A stretch of DNA of 64,000 nt, from positions 496,001-560,000 of the forward strand of contig NZ_JROG01000001.1 in assembly GCF_000786215.1 (NCBI RefSeq). Reading direction: 5' to 3'. The DNA is from Sphingomonas sp. 35-24ZXX (GTDB taxonomy: Bacteria; Pseudomonadota; Alphaproteobacteria; Sphingomonadales; Sphingomonadaceae). Position 1 is the first letter of the stretch; each line of letters begins with the position of its first letter. The translations under genes and the position numbers were made by a program. The notes under the pieces were generated by a model that was given only the letters and a program-made list of their open reading frames with translations, made no database searches and was not told the DNA's origin. Below are positions 30,163-38,313 of this stretch, piece after piece.

Positions 30163-30578
30163 GCCTGCTAGCTGCGCTGCTGCTGGCGGGGGCCCCGCCG
30201 ATGGCGATCGTCGACGAGGCCGACACCTTGCGGCGAGAACCACCGCCGCACGGTGCGATCGGCATGAGCAGCGCCTGGCGGATCAGCGACCATGTGCCGC
30301 AGCCGCGCCGCATGGAATTCCGCCGCCGCACACTCGATATCGGCGCGGCGATCGGCGAGCATACGATCGCGCATGACGAGGTCTATTATGTGCTGGACGG
30401 CGAGGGCGAGGTCGTCTCGGATGGCCAGCGCGCCACGCTCAAGCCCGGCATGACCGCGTATCTCTATGACGGCGCGGTGGTCGGCATCTGGCAGAAGGGC
30501 GACAAGCCGCTGGCGCTGATCATCGCCTATCCGGTCAAGGAACCGGTCAGCTGCCCGGCTGAATGTAAGGCGCCGTAG
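30159..30578 (+). CDS. cupin-domain protein
   Basis: A 139-residue protein starting at GTG overlapping the lyase stop (GTGA). A hydrophobic N-terminus (LLAALLLAGAPPMA) may be a signal peptide. The cupin core is visible as GEHTIAHDEVYYVLDGEGEVVSDG with histidine and glutamate ligands, and GMTAYLYDGAVVGIWQ. Cupins of this type occur in uronate loci, sometimes as sugar-binding or isomerase proteins; no specific role can be assigned. Its 3' end overlaps the convergent carboxylesterase by 32 bases. Confidence 0.75.
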   Translation: MSLLAALLLAGAPPMAIVDEADTLRREPPPHGAIGMSSAWRISDHVPQPRRMEFRRRTLDIGAAIGEHTIAHDEVYYVLDGEGEVVSDGQRATLKPGMTAYLYDGAVVGIWQKGDKPLALIIAYPVKEPVSCPAECKAP

Positions 30579-32091
30579 CCCATAATTCGCGCTCGAAGCG
30601 GCGTGGGTCGTCGATGCAATCCGCGCGGCCATCGCCGACCACCAGGGTCGCGCGATCGGGCAGGGCATAGGGCTTCCAGTCGGCGAGCCCGGGCTTTCCA
30701 TTCTTGGCAAGGCCAGTGAACGCCTGCATCATCCGATCGCGTGTGCGCCGCGCGCCTTCATCCACGCCGCTCATGCTGCCGGGCGCATCGAGCGTGCCGA
30801 ACACATAGGGAATGTCGTCGGTATGTGCCGCGCCGCGCAGCGGATCGACGTGCGAGGGGCGATCGAGCTGGTATACCCAGGTTTTGTCAGCCCCTGCACG
30901 CGCCCGCGCATCGGCTTCTATCACCTGTCCCGGCCACGATCGGCCTGCTGTTGTCGCGGCATAGAACACTTGCTGCGCCGTCCAGTCCGGGTATTGCGCG
31001 CGATATTGCGCAACGACCCAATCGATATCGAGATCGATCTTCACCTCGGGCGTGATTCGCGCGGCAAGATTGGTCCAATCCAGCCCCTGCAGCTTGGCTC
31101 CGCGCGGATCGATAAACGCGCGAGTCTCTTCACGGGTATTGCCCAGGATCATCGGGATCGAGAGCGATTGCGGCGCAGCATCGGGCCAGAACGGGTGGCG
31201 CGGCAGATTGGTCATGTCGAGCACTGGCCCGAAATACACCGACCCGCCGATCACCGGATCGGTCGCCGCCAGAGCATCGACCAGCCGCTGCGTTGGCGCC
31301 GTGCGCAGACCTTCGACATCGTCCGCTGCCAGCCCCATAGCCGTCATCAGCGCGCGGGTGCGAGCCCAGGCGTTGATCGGTCCGCTGGCGGTCACCTGCT
31401 GGCCGCTCATCGTGGCCGCGCTGTGAAACAGGCCCTGCGCCGCGGGCATCGCCATCAGCGTGGCGATCTTCGCGCCGCCGCCCGACTGGCCGAACACCAT
31501 CACCCGGCGCGGATCGCCGCCGAAATCGCGGATATGGTCGCGCACCCATTCGAGCGCGAGGATGAGGTCGAGCTGGCCCAGGTTGCCGCTGTCGGCAAAG
31601 CGCGGCCCGAAGGGTTTGAGCCAGGCATAGCCGAACGCGTTGAGCCGGTGATTGACCGTGACAACTACGACATCGCCGGCAGCAGCCAGCTTGGCCCCAT
31701 GGGTGAGCGGATCGGTAACGGTGCCAGTGGTATAGGCCCCGCCGTGGAAATAGACCATCACCGCGCGGCCCGCCTTCGGGTTTGCGTCAGGCGTCCATAC
31801 GTTGAGGAACAGGCAGTCTTCGGACTGCGGCGTATCGCGATTGCCGCGCTGCGGCGCAATCGGTGCGAAGCCTTGCGCGGCGGTCTTCACACCCGGCCAT
31901 GGTTCGGCCAGCGGTCGTTCGAACCGCGCCGCGCGGCCGTAACGGATGCCCTTGAAGGCGCTCACACCCTGTTCGCGCAGGCCGGTGAAGCTACCCGCTT
32001 GCGGGTCTCGGGTGCTGGCCAGCGCCGGGCTGGCGACCAGCGCCGCACCCGCACTCAGCAGCCCGCGGCGGGTCAAGTCAGCGGCGGACAT
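30547..32091 (-). CDS. type-B carboxylesterase, exported
   Basis: A 514-residue alpha/beta-hydrolase. The leader (LTRRGLLSAGAALVASPALA) looks Tat-dependent. Family motifs are SEDCLFLNVWTP, YFHGGAYTTG (oxyanion hole), nucleophile serine in GQSGGG, an EETRAF acid region and a histidine in AAHTDDIPYVFG. It could remove methyl, acetyl or feruloyl groups from pectin; the substrate is not readable. Its start overlaps the kdgK end by 14 bases, so it is co-transcribed with the uronate enzymes. Confidence 0.86.
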   Translation of the reverse strand: MSAADLTRRGLLSAGAALVASPALASTRDPQAGSFTGLREQGVSAFKGIRYGRAARFERPLAEPWPGVKTAAQGFAPIAPQRGNRDTPQSEDCLFLNVWTPDANPKAGRAVMVYFHGGAYTTGTVTDPLTHGAKLAAAGDVVVVTVNHRLNAFGYAWLKPFGPRFADSGNLGQLDLILALEWVRDHIRDFGGDPRRVMVFGQSGGGAKIATLMAMPAAQGLFHSAATMSGQQVTASGPINAWARTRALMTAMGLAADDVEGLRTAPTQRLVDALAATDPVIGGSVYFGPVLDMTNLPRHPFWPDAAPQSLSIPMILGNTREETRAFIDPRGAKLQGLDWTNLAARITPEVKIDLDIDWVVAQYRAQYPDWTAQQVFYAATTAGRSWPGQVIEADARARAGADKTWVYQLDRPSHVDPLRGAAHTDDIPYVFGTLDAPGSMSGVDEGARRTRDRMMQAFTGLAKNGKPGLADWKPYALPDRATLVVGDGRADCIDDPRRFERELWATAPYIQPGS

Positions 32092-33091
32092 CGCCGCCGG
32101 CAGCTGAGAAGCCAGCCAGTTCGTCGGGCCGGATCAGGCAGAAATCACCCGGCAGCGAATGCTTGAGCGCCGCCAGCGCCAGCCCGCATTCGGCCATCGC
32201 CTGCTCGCCTGCGCCTTGCAGATACTGGTGCAGCACGCCTGCAGCAAATGCATCACCGGTACCGATGCGGTCGACGATGCCGGTTACATCGATCTCTGCC
32301 GTCTGGTGCTTGCCCTGACGCGTGTCGACCCGGGCAGCAATGCGATGATGGTCACTGCTGACGATATGGCGCGCGGTGGAAGCGACCAGTTGCAGATTGG
32401 GGAAGGCATCGAACGCGGCGTCGACGGCTTCGCGCCTGCGCTCTGCGCCGTCGCCCGAGAAGGTCTTGCCCAGCAGCAAAGAGATATCGCGATGGTTGCC
32501 GATCAGCACCGTCGCGGCGCCCACCAGCCGGGTGAGAATGCTGCGCGGATCGCTGTCCCAGCTTTCCCACAGCTGCGCGCGGTAGTTACCGTCGAGACAG
32601 ATCGGAACGCCCGCCGCCTGCGCTGCGGCGATGGCCGCATCGGCCAATGCTACGCCCTTGGGTCCCAGGGCAGGGGTGATGCCCGACATGTGCAGCAATG
32701 CCGCGCCTTCGAGCGCGCCTGCAATGTCCAGTGCATCCGGTTCGCTCAGAGCGAAGGCAGAGCCTGCGCGATCATAGGTGATCGACGAGGGGCGCAGTCC
32801 AGCGCCTGCTTCCATGAAATACAGGCCCATGCGCCCGGGAGCGCGCGCGATGAAGCGGGTATCGACCCCGGCAGCTCCCAGATCCGCCCTTGCCTTGTCG
32901 CCCAGCGGCGACTGTGGCAGCAGGGTGACCATCCGCGTTTCATGCCCCAGCGACGCCAAGGCGGCGGCCACATTGGCCTCCGCTCCGCCTACCACCATGT
33001 CGAGCGTCTGCGCCTGCACCATCATGCGTGCGCCCGGCGGGGCGAGCCGCAGCAGCATCTCGCCAAAGCAGACGACAGCGCCACTCTTCAT
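32078..33091 (-). CDS. kdgK: 2-keto-3-deoxygluconate kinase
   Basis: A PfkB-family sugar kinase of about 337 residues that phosphorylates KDG to KDPG, where pectin and altronate branches meet. Motifs include GEMLLRL at the N-terminus, VVGGAEANVAAALASLG, and the C-terminal ATP/anion-hole signature DRIGTGDAFAAG with the catalytic aspartate. ATG at 33091 has GGAG upstream and sits 11 bases after the kduD stop; a start at 33118 would overlap that gene. The genomic setting supports KDG as substrate. Confidence 0.88.
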   Translation of the reverse strand: MKSGAVVCFGEMLLRLAPPGARMMVQAQTLDMVVGGAEANVAAALASLGHETRMVTLLPQSPLGDKARADLGAAGVDTRFIARAPGRMGLYFMEAGAGLRPSSITYDRAGSAFALSEPDALDIAGALEGAALLHMSGITPALGPKGVALADAAIAAAQAAGVPICLDGNYRAQLWESWDSDPRSILTRLVGAATVLIGNHRDISLLLGKTFSGDGAERRREAVDAAFDAFPNLQLVASTARHIVSSDHHRIAARVDTRQGKHQTAEIDVTGIVDRIGTGDAFAAGVLHQYLQGAGEQAMAECGLALAALKHSLPGDFCLIRPDELAGFSAAGGDVRR

Positions 33092-33102
33092 CTCGGGCTC
33101 CG

Positions 33103-33876
33103 TCACCGGGCGAGCCATCCGCCATCGACCGCAAGCACATGGCCCTGCACATAATCGGCGGCGTTGCTCGCCAGGAATACCGCGGCCCCGCCGATGTCGG
33201 CAGGGTCACCCCAGCGGCCCTCGGGAATGCGCTCCATGATCTGCCGGTTGCGAGTCTCGTCAGCCTGCAGCTGCGCGGTGTTGTTGGTGGCGATATAGCC
33301 GGGCGCGATCGCATTGACGTTGACGCCCTTGGCCGCCCATTCGCATGCCAGCAGCTTGGTGAGGCCCGCAACGCCGCTCTTGCTCGCGGTGTAGCTCGGC
33401 ACGCGGATGCCCCCCTGGAAGCTCAGCATCGAGGCGATGTTGATGATCTTGCCGCGACGGCCCGTAGCTTCGCGCTCCGCGATCATGTGCCGTCCCGCCG
33501 CCTGGCTGAGAAAGAACACCGATTTGAGGTTGGTATCGATCACCGCGTCCCAGTCTTCCTCGGTAAAGTCCACCGCATCGGCGCGGCGGATGATCCCGGC
33601 ATTGTTGACCAGAATGTCCAGCCCGCCAAGCCCTTCCAGCACCTGCGCGACAACATCGCCCACAGGCGCAATCGACCCGAGGTCGGCGGCGACCAGCTCG
33701 CAGCGGCGACCCAGCGCGCGCACCTTGGCGGCGGTATCGTCTGCCGGTGTGCGACCGACCGCAGCGATATCCGCTCCGGCCTGCGCGAGCGCCAGCGCGA
33801 TGCCCTGGCCGATGCCGGTGTTCGCACCGGTCACCACCGCAACCCGGCCCGAAAGGTCGAAAAGGCTGTTCGTCAT
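33103..33876 (-). CDS. kduD: 2-dehydro-3-deoxygluconate 5-dehydrogenase (KduD-like SDR)
   Basis: A 257-residue short-chain dehydrogenase with the TGANTGIGQG nucleotide-binding motif near residues 16-25, NNAG, and the catalytic YTASK. Its close resemblance to KduD (LFDLSGRVAVVTGANTGIGQG, MERIPEGRWGDP, DGGWLAR end) and its neighbours suggest it reduces 2,5-diketo-3-deoxygluconate to KDG with NAD(P)H. ATG at 33876 has GGGGAGAGG upstream. Confidence 0.86.
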   Translation of the reverse strand: MTNSLFDLSGRVAVVTGANTGIGQGIALALAQAGADIAAVGRTPADDTAAKVRALGRRCELVAADLGSIAPVGDVVAQVLEGLGGLDILVNNAGIIRRADAVDFTEEDWDAVIDTNLKSVFFLSQAAGRHMIAEREATGRRGKIINIASMLSFQGGIRVPSYTASKSGVAGLTKLLACEWAAKGVNVNAIAPGYIATNNTAQLQADETRNRQIMERIPEGRWGDPADIGGAAVFLASNAADYVQGHVLAVDGGWLAR

Positions 33877-33910
33877 GATCGTCCTCTCCCCGCTTATGGG
33901 GTTATGCTGT

Positions 33911-34549
33911 TCAGGCGGTGAGTTCGCGCAGATAGGCAGCGATCGCTTCGTCCTGGCAGTTGGGATAGAAATATTCGGCAAACCGCTCGCCTGCGACCGC
34001 GGCCTTGAGCAGATCCTGATCGACGGTCTTCAGCACGGTGAGCATGTCGTGGCAGCTTGCCGCCTTGAGGTCCTTCAGGATGCCGCGGTTCTTGGCCATG
34101 ATCGCTGCACGTTCCTTGGGATAGCCCAGGCCGCGCTCGCCATCGAACAGCTTCTTGTAGACATCCTGCAGATTGAGCTCGGCTGCCCAGCCAAAGCCCT
34201 TGGCATAAGGCATCGAAATGGCGTTGCCGTCGTTGATCTGGCCGAACAGGAAGGCGTCGGTCGGGTCGATCACCAGGCCGCAGAACACGCCGGGCATGGC
34301 ATTGCACGCCAGCATCGAACCCATCCCGGTGCCGCAGCCGGTGACGACAAAGTCCGCCGCGCCCGAATTGAGCAGGATTCCGGTGAGCAGGCCGTTCATC
34401 ACATAGGTCAGCGATGCCGAATCCTCGGCGGTGTACATGCCGTAATTGAACACGTCATGGCCCAGCGGCTGGGCAACCGTGGTCAGCGCTTCGTGGATGA
34501 TGGCGTTCTTGGCAGCCTGGCTGTTTTCGGTGATCAGTGCGATCTTCAT
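33911..34549 (-). CDS. RpiB/LacAB-family isomerase, candidate 5-keto-4-deoxyuronate isomerase
   Basis: A 212-residue protein of the RpiB/LacA/LacB sugar-phosphate isomerase family (MKIALITENSQAAKNAIIHEAL, VVTGCGTGMGSMLACNAMPG with the catalytic cysteine). It is longer than RpiB by a C-terminal helical extension. It lies directly upstream of kduD. Streptococcal DhuI, of the same family, isomerises the unsaturated-uronate product to the KduD substrate, so this gene may stand in for KduI, which is absent from the locus. That function is inferred. Confidence 0.78.
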   Translation of the reverse strand: MKIALITENSQAAKNAIIHEALTTVAQPLGHDVFNYGMYTAEDSASLTYVMNGLLTGILLNSGAADFVVTGCGTGMGSMLACNAMPGVFCGLVIDPTDAFLFGQINDGNAISMPYAKGFGWAAELNLQDVYKKLFDGERGLGYPKERAAIMAKNRGILKDLKAASCHDMLTVLKTVDQDLLKAAVAGERFAEYFYPNCQDEAIAAYLRELTA

Positions 34550-34610
34550 GGGTCTCTCCTGTCCGGGCGGTACCGCTCCGGTCTGTCTCTGATAAACGAT
34601 TGGCCTGCTT

Positions 34611-34625
34611 GGTAACCGGTGTCAT
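34611..34625 (-). promoter_or_regulatory. LacI-type operator candidate (RpiB-kduD-kdgK operon)
   Basis: On the minus strand it reads ATGACACCGGTTACC. It sits about 62 bases upstream of the first gene of the isomerase-kduD-kdgK-esterase operon, between that operon and the LacI gene stop. Confidence 0.65.
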
Positions 34626-34664
34626 AAAGCCATGCAAGCCCCATTCGGCGGGGCGGGGGTTATG

Positions 34665-35681
34665 TCAGGCCGATGCAACCGAGGCCCGCTCGATCAGATC
34701 GGACAGGAAGTGCGAGGGCTGGCTGCGGGCTTCGACCGGATCGATCAGCTTGATCGCGGCGGCCTTGGCCATCGCCTGGATCGGCCAGCGCACGGTGGTC
34801 ATGGGGGGCCAGATGTGCGCGGCGATGGCGGTATCGTCAAAGCCGATGATCGACAGATCCTCGGGAACCGAAAGGCCGATGCTGCGCGCGGCGTGCAGCA
34901 CGCCGGCGGCCATTTCGTCATTGCTGGCGAAGATCGCACTGGGGCGGGGGGAGGCGGCGAGCAGCTTTTCGCCGGCGGCAATGCCGGTCTCGAAGGTATA
35001 GCTGCCTTCTGCCATGATCGCCGGGTCCAAGGCGATGGCTGCGGTCTCCAGCGCATCGCGATAGCCCAGCGCACGCTCGGCGGCGGAACGGAAGCCCTCG
35101 GGCCCTGCGACGAAGCCGATGCGGCTGTGGCCATGGCTGATCAGATAGGCGATCGCCTTGGCCACCGCCTCGCGATCGTTCGACGCGACCATGTGCGCGT
35201 CCTCGTCCAGCCGCACCGAACCCATGCGCACATAGGTCACACCCAGTTCGTCACACAGCTCGGCAAGCGCGTCGTTCTCCGAAATCGGCGGAAGCAGCAG
35301 CACCCCGAACAGTCGCTGTTGCTCCAGAAAGGTGCGAACGTCGTCGAGCATGTCGGGGGAGCGGCGGTTGACCGGTCGCACCACCAAAGCGAATTCGGTT
35401 TCGCGGATGGCCGAAAGGATGCCCTCCTGCACGCCCAGCACCATCTGCGCATTGGGGTTGTCGTGGATCAGCCCGATCAGGAAGTTGCGCCGCAAGGCCA
35501 GCGCCCGCGCCTGCGGGTTGGGGACGTAGCCCAGTTCGGCGATCACCGCCTCGACCTTGTCGCGCGTCGCGCCATTGAGCAGGGGCGAACGGTTGATGAC
35601 GCGGCTGACGGTCTTCTTCGAGACCCCGGCAATCCGCGCGACATCGTTGATGGTGGGCTTGCCCTCTTTTGCCTTGTTCAC
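34665..35681 (-). CDS. LacI-family regulator of the uronate locus
   Basis: A LacI/GalR regulator of about 338 residues. The N-terminal HTH reads PTINDVARIAGVSKKTVSRVIN, with the hinge region before GLIHDNPNAQ. The C-terminal periplasmic-binding-like domain contains AIFASNDEMAAGVL and IIGFDDTAIAAHIWPPMTTV. GTG at 35681 is preferred over TTG at 35705 because the latter abuts the operator and has no ribosome-binding site; both are weak. Its gene diverges from uxaA across two operator copies, so it is the likely owner of the TGACACCGGT motif. Confidence 0.88.
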   Translation of the reverse strand: MNKAKEGKPTINDVARIAGVSKKTVSRVINRSPLLNGATRDKVEAVIAELGYVPNPQARALALRRNFLIGLIHDNPNAQMVLGVQEGILSAIRETEFALVVRPVNRRSPDMLDDVRTFLEQQRLFGVLLLPPISENDALAELCDELGVTYVRMGSVRLDEDAHMVASNDREAVAKAIAYLISHGHSRIGFVAGPEGFRSAAERALGYRDALETAAIALDPAIMAEGSYTFETGIAAGEKLLAASPRPSAIFASNDEMAAGVLHAARSIGLSVPEDLSIIGFDDTAIAAHIWPPMTTVRWPIQAMAKAAAIKLIDPVEARSQPSHFLSDLIERASVASA

Positions 35682-35705
35682 GCGCTGATCTGCCCCATCG
35701 CCCAA

Positions 35706-35720
35706 CTACACCGGTGTCAG
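35706..35720. promoter_or_regulatory. LacI-type operator candidate (lacI side)
   Basis: CTACACCGGTGTCAG has an almost perfectly symmetrical ACACCGGTGT centre. It lies at the start of the LacI gene and suggests autoregulation. Confidence 0.6.
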
Positions 35721-35771
35721 TGCAGCAATTGTCCTAGCCGCAACTACGGCCTCTAGGCAATCCCGCCATCA

Positions 35772-35788
35772 TTGACACCGGTTACCAT
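35772..35788 (+). promoter_or_regulatory. LacI-type operator candidate (uxaA side)
   Basis: TTGACACCGGTTACCAT lies about 62 bases upstream of the altronate dehydratase ATG. It is the same sequence, inverted, as the site before the isomerase operon. Confidence 0.65.
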
Positions 35789-35848
35789 CACGCTATGCCT
35801 GATGGACGCGGACGCCAGAGAATCGCCGCGCTGAGGAGAGCACCCGCC

Positions 35849-37360
35849 ATGTCCCCCGCCATGCTGCCAGCGATGCAGGTCCATGCCGCAGACACGGTTG
35901 CCGTGGCCTTGCGCGACCTTGCTGCGGGCACAGTGGTCGAGCTTGGGGCACTGCGAGTCTCGCTGGCGACCGATATCGACCGGGGACACAAGTTCGCGCT
36001 GGCGGCCCATGGGATGGGTGATGCCGTGGTGAAATACGGGCTGCCGATCGGCCGCGCGACCGCACCGATCGCACCGGGCGATCATGTTCATGTTCACAAT
36101 CTGCATACGGCGCTGGCAGGCGAGCTGGCCTATGCGCCGGGGCTTGGCGCAGGCGCGAGTCACGTGCCGCCAGCTGGCGGTCCGGTGTGGCAGGGTTATC
36201 TGCGCGCCGATGGCCGCGCAGCCACGCGCAACGAGATATGGATCCTGCCCAGCGTCGGCTGTGTCGCGCTGACCGCAGAGCAGATCGCGCGCGAGGCCAA
36301 TACGCGGCATGCAGGGGTGATCGCGACAGGGCGGCTCGATGGTGTCCACGCCTTTGCCCATCCGCACGGCTGCTCGCAACTGGGCGACGATCTCGCGGCG
36401 ACACGGACGCTGCTGGCGGGTCTTGCCACGCACCCCAATGCGGCGGGCGTGCTGCTGCTGGGGCTGGGATGCGAATCGAACCAGCTCACCGATCTTGTCG
36501 CCGCCCTGCCGCCCATGGCGCGTGCCAAGGTGCAGTGCCTGTCGACGCAAGGTGCAGGCGACGAACTGGCCGAGGCCGCCGCGATCATCGACTCGCTTGT
36601 CGCCGTCGCATCCGCCGCCGAGCGCCAGCCGCTGCCGCTGGGTTCCCTGGTGGTCGGACTGAAATGCGGCGGGTCCGACGGATTTTCGGGGCTCACAGCC
36701 AACCCCCTGCTGGGACGGTTCAGCGACACGCTCGCGGCGGCTGGCGGCACGCCGATCCTGACCGAGATACCCGAGATCTTCGGTGCAGAGCAGGCGCTGC
36801 TCAAGCGCGCGGCCGATGCCGATACCTTTGCGCAGGCCGCAGCGTTGGTGAACGGGTTCAAGCGCTATTATCTCGATCAGGGGCTGCCGGTGTCGGAGAA
36901 CCCTTCGCCCGGCAACATCGCCGGCGGCATCACCACGCTGGAGGAGAAATCGGCAGGCGCCGTGCAGAAGGCCGGAAGCGCCGTGCTGACCAGCGTGCTG
37001 GGTTATGGTGAGCGGGCGGCAAGGCCCGGCCTGGCACTGCTCGAAGCGCCCGGCAACGATGCGGTGTCCTCGACGGCGCTGACCGCGGCGGGGGCGACCT
37101 TGGTGCTGTTCACCACCGGACGCGGAACGCCGCTGGGATTTCCCGCGCCCACGTTGAAGATCGCCTCGAATCGGGCGCTGGCCGAGGCCAAGCCGCACTG
37201 GATCGATTTCGATGCATCTGCGGTGCTGGAGGCAGATCCCGATGGGGTGGATGCAGCGTTTCTGGACAGCCTTCTGGCGATTGCCAGCGGACGAAAAACC
37301 GCGGCCGAACACGCTGGGCAGCGCGCGATCGCGATCTGGAAGAAGGGCGTGACGCTGTAG
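35849..37360 (+). CDS. uxaA: altronate dehydratase
   Basis: A 503-residue single-chain UxaA that dehydrates D-altronate to KDG. An N-terminal SAF domain (about 1-90, GHKFALAAHGMGDAVVKYGLPIGRA) is joined to the large catalytic domain with GRAATRNEIWILPSVGC, PHGCSQLGDD, GLGCESNQ and LKCGGSDGFSG, whose cysteines and histidines suit a metal site. ATG at 35849 has GAGGAG nine bases upstream, so I prefer it to an upstream ATG at 35795 that lies close to the operator. Confidence 0.93.
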   Translation: MSPAMLPAMQVHAADTVAVALRDLAAGTVVELGALRVSLATDIDRGHKFALAAHGMGDAVVKYGLPIGRATAPIAPGDHVHVHNLHTALAGELAYAPGLGAGASHVPPAGGPVWQGYLRADGRAATRNEIWILPSVGCVALTAEQIAREANTRHAGVIATGRLDGVHAFAHPHGCSQLGDDLAATRTLLAGLATHPNAAGVLLLGLGCESNQLTDLVAALPPMARAKVQCLSTQGAGDELAEAAAIIDSLVAVASAAERQPLPLGSLVVGLKCGGSDGFSGLTANPLLGRFSDTLAAAGGTPILTEIPEIFGAEQALLKRAADADTFAQAAALVNGFKRYYLDQGLPVSENPSPGNIAGGITTLEEKSAGAVQKAGSAVLTSVLGYGERAARPGLALLEAPGNDAVSSTALTAAGATLVLFTTGRGTPLGFPAPTLKIASNRALAEAKPHWIDFDASAVLEADPDGVDAAFLDSLLAIASGRKTAAEHAGQRAIAIWKKGVTL

Positions 37361-37393
37361 CGATGTCTGCCGCGAAGCACGGCCTCTTGCGAA

Positions 37394-37407
37394 TGACACC
37401 GGTTTCC
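37394..37407 (+). promoter_or_regulatory. LacI-type operator candidate (hydratase-like gene)
   Basis: TGACACCGGTTTCC lies 34 bases upstream of the hydratase-like start, between it and uxaA. An AACCGG half-site follows at about 37414. It suggests a second promoter inside the uxaA-hydratase-transporter group. Confidence 0.55.
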
Positions 37408-37440
37408 TTTAGGCAACCGGATACGAAAAGGACTTGAGGG

Positions 37441-38256
37441 ATGGGGATAGAATTGACGGTGGATTCAGCGGTCGATGCGGTGGCGCAGGCCTTTGTCCTT
37501 GCCCGGCGCGAGGCGCAGGTGCTGAGCGCCTATCCGGGCATGGCGCCGAATGCGCTTGCGCCGGCCTATGCGATTCAGGATCGCGCGATCGCGATCGATG
37601 GGCGCAAGGTGATCGGCTGGAAGGTCGGCCGCATCAACCCGCCGCTCGATGGAATCCTGGGCGCAAACCGCCTGGCCGGGCCGATCTTTGGCGACAGCGT
37701 TGTCGATGCGATCGAGGGGCAGGTGCCCGATATGCCGGTGTTCGATGGCGGCTTTGCCGCGGGCGAGGCAGAGCTTCTGCTGCATGTCGCGCCCGGTTTT
37801 GCCGGCCCCGTGCCCAGCGATGACGACGGCACCCGCGCAATTCTGGATGATGTCCGGCTGGGCATCGAGATCGCCAGCTCGCCGTATCCCGGTATCAACA
37901 CCGATGGCCCAGCGGTCACTGTTTCCGACTTCGGCAACAATGCCGGCATGGTGCGCGGGGCGGAGCTTGCCGGCTGGCGCGATGTCGACCTGTGCGCGAT
38001 TGTCGTGCGCAGCGAGATCAACGGTATCGAGGTCGGCAAGGCGACGGCTGCGACGATGCTCGATGGCCCTTATGGCGCTGTGCGGTTTTTGCTGGGCAAT
38101 CTGCTGGAGCGCGGGTTCGATGTCTCGCAGGGTCTGTGGATATCGACCGGCGCGATCACGGGCGTGCACGAGATTGCGCTGGGCCAGTCGTTCCGCGCGA
38201 TCTTCGAAGGCTGCGGCGATGTCTGCTGCCGCGTCGTGGCTGCACAGCCACGCTAA
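37441..38256 (+). CDS. 2-keto-4-pentenoate hydratase-like protein (FAH superfamily)
   Basis: A 271-residue protein of the MhpD-type hydratase/decarboxylase group. Visible features are YAIQDRA, GWKVGRIN, metal-binding acidic residues around LGIEIASSPYP, the SDFGNNAG motif and the ISTGAITGVHEIALGQSF end. Members usually act on 2-hydroxy-dienoates in aromatic meta-cleavage, but no aromatic pathway genes are nearby; here it sits in a uronate regulon. It may act on a 2-keto-3-deoxy sugar acid, which is speculation. Start ATG at 37441 has GAGGG upstream. Confidence 0.78.
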   Translation: MGIELTVDSAVDAVAQAFVLARREAQVLSAYPGMAPNALAPAYAIQDRAIAIDGRKVIGWKVGRINPPLDGILGANRLAGPIFGDSVVDAIEGQVPDMPVFDGGFAAGEAELLLHVAPGFAGPVPSDDDGTRAILDDVRLGIEIASSPYPGINTDGPAVTVSDFGNNAGMVRGAELAGWRDVDLCAIVVRSEINGIEVGKATAATMLDGPYGAVRFLLGNLLERGFDVSQGLWISTGAITGVHEIALGQSFRAIFEGCGDVCCRVVAAQPR

Positions 38257-38313
38257 GGTTTTTCACATATTGGCGGATCGGCAAAAGCCGGGCGCGCACC
38301 TGGGAGAGGGACT

